Source: Streptomyces sp. NBC_01231 (GTDB lineage Bacteria; Actinomycetota; Actinomycetes; Streptomycetales; Streptomycetaceae). From it: a DNA stretch of 64,000 bases. The notes beneath the pieces are model-generated. The model worked only from the letters and a program-made list of their open reading frames with translations, was not told where the DNA came from and did no database searches. The position numbers were made by a program, and so were the translations under genes. The stretch spans positions 9,920,001 through 9,984,000 of the forward strand of contig CP108521.1 of the NCBI GenBank assembly GCA_035999765.1, written 5' to 3'. This document shows, piece by piece, positions 59,475 to 64,000 of this stretch; position 1 is the stretch's first letter, and every line of letters begins with the position of its first letter.

Positions 59475-59549
59475 CTCGACCAGCCGTCTCCGACAGCAAC
59501 ACTCGACCGGCCCCCTCAGACAGCAACTCGACCAGCCGTCTCCGACAGC
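59475..59549 (+). repeat. Three-copy 26-bp tandem repeat before SMP-30-like gene
   Basis: CTCGACCAGCCGTCTCCGAC followed by AGC occurs exactly at 59475-59497 and 59527-59549, with a degenerate third copy between (59502-59524). The period is about 26 bp, and the array lies in the leader of the SMP-30-like gene. Confidence 0.85.
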
Positions 59550-59563
59550 GAGGAGAAGCGCAG

Positions 59564-60526
59564 ATGGTCCGGCCCGCAGCTCTCGTCCCCCGCCGCTACG
59601 TCGCGGTCGGCGGACGCGGCCCCGAGGACGTGGTGGCCGACGCCCGCGGACGTGTCCTCACCGGAGTGGAGGACGGGCGCATCCTGCGTCTGGACGGGCT
59701 GACGGGGCCCGCCGCACCCCGCGTCGAGGTGCTCGCCGAGACCGGCGGCAGGCCGCTCGGCCTCGAACTCCACCCGGACGGCTCCCTGCTGGTGTGCGAC
59801 GCCGAACGCGGGCTGCTGCGGATCGACCTCGCCGACGGAGGCGTACGAGTCCTCGCCGACTCGGTCGCGGGGGAGCCGCTGCGGTTCTGCAGCAACGCGG
59901 TCGCCCTGTCCGACGGCAGCGTGTACGTCACCGTCTCCAGCCGCCGCTACCCCCTGGAGCAGTGGATCGGCGACATCGTCGAGCACACCGGCACCGGCCG
60001 CCTGCTGCGCCTCGCCCCCGGCAGTGACACGCCCGAAGTCCTTCTGGAGGGGCTCCAGTTCGCCAACGGACTGGCGCCGAGCGGCGACGAGTCCTTCCTG
60101 GTCGTCGCCGAGACGGGCGCCTGCCGGCTGACCCGGTACTGGCTCACCGGACCGCGCGCGGGACACGGCGAGCCCTTCGCGGACGACCTTCCGGGGATGC
60201 CCGACAACATCTGGCGGGCCGGGCCCAAGGGCCCCGTCTGGGTGTCGCTCGCCGGCTCCCGCGTCCCCCCGCTGGAGCGCCTGCACCGCGCCGGCCCACC
60301 CGTCCGCCGAGCCGCCGCACGCCTGGCCGTCCGCGCCCCGTTCCGCCCCACCGGCACGATCGGCGTCCTGGCGGTCGACGACGACGGCCGGGTGGTCCAC
60401 CACCTCACCCGACGTCATTCCGGCTTCCGCATGGTCACGAGCGTCTGCGAGAGCGGCGACCACCTGGTCCTGGGCAGCCTGTGGGAACACGGCGTCGCGG
60501 TCTGCGAGGCACCGGCCACGACATGA
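59564..60526 (+). CDS. SMP-30/gluconolactonase-like beta-propeller protein
   Basis: Protein of 320 residues of the SMP-30/strictosidine synthase-like propeller superfamily. Repeated blades are visible: GPEDVVADARGRVLTGVEDG, RPLGLELHPDGSLLVCDAER, CSNAVALSDGSVYVTVSSRR and QFANGLAPSGDESFLVVAET. The family hydrolyses lactones or performs related metal-dependent reactions. ATG preceded by GAGGAG. The tandem repeats and small HTH gene upstream may be its control. No signal peptide. Substrate unknown. Confidence 0.85.
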   Translation: MVRPAALVPRRYVAVGGRGPEDVVADARGRVLTGVEDGRILRLDGLTGPAAPRVEVLAETGGRPLGLELHPDGSLLVCDAERGLLRIDLADGGVRVLADSVAGEPLRFCSNAVALSDGSVYVTVSSRRYPLEQWIGDIVEHTGTGRLLRLAPGSDTPEVLLEGLQFANGLAPSGDESFLVVAETGACRLTRYWLTGPRAGHGEPFADDLPGMPDNIWRAGPKGPVWVSLAGSRVPPLERLHRAGPPVRRAAARLAVRAPFRPTGTIGVLAVDDDGRVVHHLTRRHSGFRMVTSVCESGDHLVLGSLWEHGVAVCEAPATT

Positions 60527-60581
60527 CCCCGGCCGGGCCCGGGGTTACCCTGTTGACCGGCCGCGATCACCCTCGCGGCGC

Positions 60582-60635
60582 GGCGGTGGGGCCCGCCGTA
60601 CCCGAACCGCGGCAGGCTGCCGCCAACGGTCCCTA
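60582..60635 (+). ncRNA. Candidate fluoride (crcB) riboswitch
   Basis: The arrangement matches the crcB RNA: a GGCGGTGGGGCCCGCC block (60582-60597), AACCGC (60605), a stem GCGGCA/TGCCGC, and a terminal GGTCCCTAC that can pair with GGGGCC to make the pseudoknot helix. Some positions differ from the consensus (GAUG to GGUG, and CUGAUGG to CCAACGG). A second hairpin, GCCCGG/CCGGGC (60651-60666), lies between it and the crcB ribosome site and could be the expression platform. Confidence 0.7.
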
Positions 60636-60691
60636 CTTGCGAAGGCGCGCGCCCGGCTGCCCGGGCCCCGGCGAGTAGGAGACGCACGACC

Positions 60692-61153
60692 ATGACCGCC
60701 CCGGAGACCGAGAGCCATCCCGCCCCCGCACGCACCCCACGGGCCCCCGACCGGCGTGGCCAGGCCCCCGTCCTCGCGGTGGTCGCGCTGGGCGGCGCCC
60801 TCGGTGCCACGGCCCGGTACGCGCTCACCCTGGCGTGGCCCGCCGAGCACGGCGGTTTCCCCTGGGCGACCTTCTGGACCAACGTCGCCGGATGCGCCGT
60901 GATTGGCGTGTTCATGGTGGTCATCACCGACGTGTGGGCCGCCCACCGCCTGGTCCGCCCCTTCTTCGGCACCGGTGTCCTCGGCGGCTTCACCACCTTC
61001 TCGACGTACACCGTCGACATCCAGAAACTGGTCGACTCCGGCCACCCCCGCACCGGGCTGGCCTACCTCGCCGCGACCCTGCTGGCGGCGCTCACAGCGG
61101 TGTGGCTCGCGGTCGCGGCCACCCGCCGCGTCCTGAACCGGAGGCGGTCATGA
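60692..61153 (+). CDS. crcB: CrcB/Fluc family fluoride channel
   Basis: Membrane protein of 153 residues with four helices after a Pro-rich 25-residue N-terminus. Signatures are [31 protein letters not shown] (conserved Asn) and [16 protein letters not shown], which holds the polar track and the phenylalanine ladder for fluoride. CrcB proteins form dimers that leak fluoride out of the cell. The ribosome site GTAGGAGACG follows the riboswitch. Its TGA overlaps the ATG of the DUF190 gene. Confidence 0.95.
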   Translation: MTAPETESHPAPARTPRAPDRRGQAPVLAVVALGGALGATARYALTLAWPAEHGGFPWATFWTNVAGCAVIGVFMVVITDVWAAHRLVRPFFGTGVLGGFTTFSTYTVDIQKLVDSGHPRTGLAYLAATLLAALTAVWLAVAATRRVLNRRRS

Positions 61154-61530
61154 CGAGGCTGACCGGCCGTGCCCTGCGCGTGACCGTCTTCGTCGGCGAG
61201 CACGACACCTGGCACCACAAGCCCCTGTACAGCGAGATCGTGCACCGGGCACACGCGGCGGGGCTGGCGGGCGCCAGTGTCTTCCGGGGCGTCGAGGGCT
61301 TCGGCGCCTCCGCCCTGATCCACACCTCGCGCCTGCTCTCCCTGAGTGAGGACCTGCCGGTGGCCGTGGTGATCGTCGATGACGAGGAGCGCGTACGGGC
61401 GTTCCTCCCGCAGCTCGACGAACTCGTCACCGAGGGCCTGGTGACCCTCGACGACTGCGAGGTCATCCGGTACACCGACCGGAAGGACGAACAGGGCAAA
61501 TCGGGCGCGAAAGGTAAGAAGTCGTTGTGA
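61150..61530 (+). CDS. DUF190 domain protein
   Basis: Protein of 126 residues, a PII-like small domain. [20 protein letters not shown], then [40 protein letters not shown] are the DUF190 markers. It is commonly encoded next to CrcB in actinobacteria and may sense a ligand or assist fluoride export; its function is unproven. The C-terminus is short and Lys-rich. It overlaps both flanking crcB genes by four bases. Confidence 0.9.
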   Translation: MTRLTGRALRVTVFVGEHDTWHHKPLYSEIVHRAHAAGLAGASVFRGVEGFGASALIHTSRLLSLSEDLPVAVVIVDDEERVRAFLPQLDELVTEGLVTLDDCEVIRYTDRKDEQGKSGAKGKKSL

Positions 61531-61901
61531 ACTGGCTGCTCGTCGTCGTGGGCGCCATGGTCGGCGCCCCGCTCCGCTACCTCACCGACCGGGCGGTGCA
61601 GTCCCGGCACGACTCGGTCTTCCCCTGGGGCACCTTCGCGGTCAACGTCACCGGCTGTCTGATCCTCGGCCTGCTGACCGGCGCCGCGGCCGCCGGAGCC
61701 GCCGGTTCCCACCTTCAACTGCTCCTGGGCACCGGCCTGTGCGGGGCGCTGACGACGTACTCGACCTTCTCGTACGAGACCCTGCGCCTGACCGAGACCG
61801 GAGCCGGGTTCTACGCCGCCGCCAACGTGGTCGCGAGCGTGGTCGCGGGTCTGGGCGCGGCCTTCGCGGGAGTGAGCCTGGCGCAGGCGGTGTGGGCGTA
61901 G
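61527..61901 (+). CDS. crcB: CrcB/Fluc family fluoride channel, second copy
   Basis: Protein of 124 residues with four helices. [55 protein letters not shown] carry the same polar and Phe/Ser-Thr motifs as the first copy. It is shorter at the N-terminus and differs in sequence, so the two probably form a heterodimer with antiparallel topology, as in many Gram-positive two-gene crcB loci. The GTG start overlaps the DUF190 stop. Confidence 0.93.
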   Translation: MNWLLVVVGAMVGAPLRYLTDRAVQSRHDSVFPWGTFAVNVTGCLILGLLTGAAAAGAAGSHLQLLLGTGLCGALTTYSTFSYETLRLTETGAGFYAAANVVASVVAGLGAAFAGVSLAQAVWA

Positions 61902-61995
61902 GGGTTCGGCGGCGCGGGCACGGGGCCGGTCTCTCGTCCGCGTGTAGTAAGACTGTCCCCGCCGCACTGGCCCTCCCCGAGAAGAACTGGATCCC

Positions 61996-62832
61996 ATGAG
62001 CGTCATCAGCGTCGGTCAGGCCGTCGTCCTCGGAGCAGTCGAGGGGGTGACCGAGTTCCTGCCCGTCTCCTCCACCGGCCATCTGAAGATCGTCGAGGGG
62101 CTGATGGGGATCCCCGTGGACGATGACGCCGTCGTCGGGTTCTCGGCCGTCATCCAGGTCGGAGCGATCGCCGCCGTGCTCGTGTACTTCTTCAAGGACA
62201 TCGTGCGGATCGTCTCCGCCTGGGGCCGCGGGCTGGCCAACCGGGAGGAGCGCTACCACCACGACTACAAGTTCGCCTGGTGGGTCATCTACGCCACGAT
62301 CCCGATCGTCGTCGTCGGTCTGGCGGCCAAGCCGCTGATCGAGGGGCCGCTCGCCTCGCTGTGGGTGGTGGCAGGCTCGCTGATCGTCGGCAGCGGCGTG
62401 ATGTGGGCGGCGGACCAGATGGGACGCCACAAGCGCGGCGAGGACGACACCTCCCTCAAGGACGCGATGCTGGTCGGCGGCTCCCAGATCCTCGCCCTGC
62501 TCTTCCCCGGCTTCTCCCGCTCCGGCGCCACCATGTCCACCGCGCTGATCCTCGACCTCGACCGGGTGGCCGCCACCCGGCTCTCGTTCTTCCTCGGCAT
62601 CCCCGCCCTGACCGGCGCCGGTCTGTACGAACTCAAGGACGCGCTGGGGACCGGGGCGGGCGCCGCCCCGCTCGCGGTCGGGACCGTCGTCTCCTTCGTC
62701 GTCGCCTACGCGTCGATCGCCTGGCTGTTGAAGTTCGTGGCCAAGCACTCCTTCAACGCCTTCGTGGTCTACCGGATCATCGTCGGCGTGCTGCTGTTCG
62801 GACTGCTGGCCACGGGCGGGATGAGCAGCTGA
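61996..62832 (+). CDS. uppP: Undecaprenyl-diphosphatase (UppP/BacA)
   Basis: Integral membrane phosphatase of 278 residues that recycles the lipid carrier for peptidoglycan and other envelope polymers. The signatures [20 protein letters not shown] (residues 14-33) and [20 protein letters not shown] (with the catalytic Arg/Ser) are intact, with eight helices. The start ATG is close to a weak ribosome site; the frame is unambiguous. It lies about 95 bp after the crcB operon and ahead of a hairpin. Loss or overexpression affects bacitracin tolerance in other bacteria. Confidence 0.95.
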   Translation: MSVISVGQAVVLGAVEGVTEFLPVSSTGHLKIVEGLMGIPVDDDAVVGFSAVIQVGAIAAVLVYFFKDIVRIVSAWGRGLANREERYHHDYKFAWWVIYATIPIVVVGLAAKPLIEGPLASLWVVAGSLIVGSGVMWAADQMGRHKRGEDDTSLKDAMLVGGSQILALLFPGFSRSGATMSTALILDLDRVAATRLSFFLGIPALTGAGLYELKDALGTGAGAAPLAVGTVVSFVVAYASIAWLLKFVAKHSFNAFVVYRIIVGVLLFGLLATGGMSS

Positions 62833-62848
62833 CCGTCCTCGTACGCGG

Positions 62849-62883
62849 TGGGGTGTGAGCGCGCATTCAGGCCTCGCACCCCA
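62849..62883 (+). terminator. Hairpin after uppP
   Basis: Arms TGGGGTGTGAG / CTCGCACCCCA (one G-U type mismatch) with a 13-base loop, followed by AT-rich TGAAAATCTTCTTTC. Confidence 0.6.
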
Positions 62884-62942
62884 TGAAAATCTTCTTTCGG
62901 ACACCTTGACAGGGACCTCACGCCACCCGGAGTATCACTCCC

Positions 62943-63674
62943 GTGAACCTGTCAGACAGCCAGACAGCCAGTCAGGGCCCGCGGCGCGTCAGTGCCATGG
63001 AAGCGGTGCTCGGACACCTGCGTGCCGCCATCGAGCGCGGCGAGTACGCGATCGGCGACAAGCTCCCCTCCGAGGCGGAGCTGTGCCGCACCCTCGAGGT
63101 CTCCCGGCCCGTGCTGCGCGAGGCTCTCCGGGCCCTGCAGACCATGGGGCTGACCGTGTCCAAGACCGGCAAGGGCACCTTCGTCCTCGCCAACGCCGTC
63201 GAAGACCCCACCTTCGGCGACTACGCGGCCAGCGACCTGCTGGAGGTGCGCCGTCACGTGGAGATCCCGGTCGCCGGGTACGCGGCGCGCCGGCGCACCC
63301 CGGAGAACCTCGACCACCTGGCCCACCTCCTGGCCCGGATGGAGGGGGAGACCGACACCACGGCCTGGGTCGCGATGGACACGCTGTTCCACCTCGGAGT
63401 GGCCGAGGCCGCCCAGAACCCGGTCTTCCGCCGAGTCATCGAGGAGATCCGCGACGCCCTGGCCCGCCAGTCGGCGTTCCTCAACGAACTGGGCGGCCGT
63501 CGCGAGCAGTCCAACCGCGAGCACCGGGCGATCGTCGAGGCACTGATGGACGGTTCCGAGACCGACGCGGTGGACGCCATGGCCCACCATCTCGACCGCG
63601 TCGAGACCACCCTCACCCACATCGTGCGCCCCCAGCGCGCGGACACCCCCCTGGAAGGCGGACCCGAGGCGTGA
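62943..63674 (+). CDS. FadR subfamily GntR transcriptional regulator
   Basis: Regulator of 243 residues. The GntR HTH is [20 protein letters not shown], then [40 protein letters not shown] (20-80). An all-helical FCD domain follows with metal-binding candidates ([40 protein letters not shown]). A TTGACA at 62906-62911 lies upstream. The stop overlaps the GTG of the permease gene, so it probably regulates amino-acid uptake. Confidence 0.92.
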   Translation: MNLSDSQTASQGPRRVSAMEAVLGHLRAAIERGEYAIGDKLPSEAELCRTLEVSRPVLREALRALQTMGLTVSKTGKGTFVLANAVEDPTFGDYAASDLLEVRRHVEIPVAGYAARRRTPENLDHLAHLLARMEGETDTTAWVAMDTLFHLGVAEAAQNPVFRRVIEEIRDALARQSAFLNELGGRREQSNREHRAIVEALMDGSETDAVDAMAHHLDRVETTLTHIVRPQRADTPLEGGPEA

Positions 63675-64000
63675 GCGAGCAACACCTCCAAGAGGCGACC
63701 CGCAAACAGACCGCGCACGTCGACGCCGGAGACGCGGGCTACAGCAAGTCCCTGAAGTCCCGGCACGTCAACATGATCGCCATCGGTGGCGCCATCGGCA
63801 CCGGCCTCTTCCTCGGTGCCGGCGGCCGCCTCGCCGACGCCGGCCCCTCCCTGTTCATCGCCTACGCGGTCTGCGGGATCTTCGCCTTCCTGGTCGTCCG
63901 CGCCCTCGGCGAACTCGTCCTGTACCGGCCCTCGTCCGGCGCCTTCGTGTCGTACGCCCGGGAGTTCCTGGGCGAGAAGGGCGCCTACACCGCGGGCTGG
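63671..64000 (+). CDS. Amino-acid permease (AAP family), 3' end missing
   Basis: The first 110 residues of an amino-acid permease of the asparagine/GABA/aromatic type. After a soluble N-terminus of about 35 residues there is [28 protein letters not shown] in two halves, the family signature for the first helix and ion site, then [20 protein letters not shown] and [20 protein letters not shown]. The start is the GTG overlapping the stop of the regulator gene. The rest of the gene is beyond the window, so substrate class is not assignable. Confidence 0.93.
   Translation, partial: MSEQHLQEATRKQTAHVDAGDAGYSKSLKSRHVNMIAIGGAIGTGLFLGAGGRLADAGPSLFIAYAVCGIFAFLVVRALGELVLYRPSSGAFVSYAREFLGEKGAYTAGW

Noticed and set aside
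59475..59549. CRISPR-like 23-bp repeats
   Set aside because: Copies are directly adjacent and degenerate, with no unique spacers.
62906..62942. Consensus -35 TTGACA with a possible -10
   Set aside because: No TANNNT at 16-19 bp spacing; the best candidate lies at about 21 bp, so I do not report a promoter feature.
1..64000. tRNA or rRNA genes
   Set aside because: No cloverleaf with GGTTCGAATCC-like arm or rRNA stretch was noticed on reading; a covariance scan would be needed to exclude a tRNA.

Overview
The window is high-GC DNA with strong third-position GC bias, short Shine-Dalgarno sites, many GTG starts, 4-bp ATGA/GTGA gene overlaps and Streptomyces-type families (DUF6230/DUF6114, SseB-like, long-form GAPDH, several leaderless-looking promoters). 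It is most simply a chromosomal segment of a Streptomyces or close relative. I saw no tRNA, rRNA or CRISPR array.

Layout. 3-9406 (+): polyamine-type ABC importer (5' end cut off) followed by a deacylase, a class III aminotransferase, an aldehyde dehydrogenase, an aldo/keto reductase, a HAD hydrolase and a PuuB/DAO-type flavin oxidase, together a likely uptake and catabolic operon for an amine or N-acyl diamine. 9745-10272: a small secreted protein with a leaderless-looking promoter. 10679-20168 (+): the most interesting block. An Agd3-like secreted deacetylase, PelF-like glycosyltransferase, 12-TM PelG-like membrane protein, three nucleotide-sugar enzymes, a spherulin-4/GH135-like protein and a GH114 lipoprotein look like a bacterial counterpart of the fungal galactosaminogalactan locus crossed with a Pel system. 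20295-24691: CstA with its small partner, and a DUF3311/sodium-solute symporter pair (pyruvate or monocarboxylate uptake). 24688-26768: ECF-type sigma factor, a membrane protein with 15-bp repeats, and a BrkB/YihY protein.

26936-32822: five-gene leftward operon (ferredoxin reductase, diiron-like protein, epoxide-hydrolase-like protein, MBL protein, SDR) facing a TetR gene across two palindromic operators. 33131-36540: MerR regulator with its own palindromes, then a DUF6230-DUF6114-unknown exported-protein operon. 36898-38109: wrecked IS5-type and IS982-type transposases beside a deoxyribosyltransferase-like gene. 38229-42088: two SDRs and two HxlR regulators; one SDR is fused to DUF1330. 42091-42295: a MITE-like inverted-repeat element. 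42341-44498: long-form GAPDH and an SseB-like protein.

44589-53303: a nine-gene leftward organosulfur operon (SsuABC-like transporter with two binding proteins, SsuD-like monooxygenase, DszC/acyl-CoA-dehydrogenase-like flavoprotein, GlcD-like oxidase, sulfurtransferase, hydrolase) opposite a LysR gene with a perfect T-N11-A type palindrome. 54608-60526: MarR, VOC protein, LacI with divergent GH42 beta-galactosidase, a small HTH protein and an SMP-30-like protein. 60582-61901: candidate fluoride riboswitch, CrcB, DUF190 and CrcB. 61996-64000: UppP, a FadR-type regulator and the start of an amino-acid permease. Function names come from motifs and family knowledge; no database search was possible.
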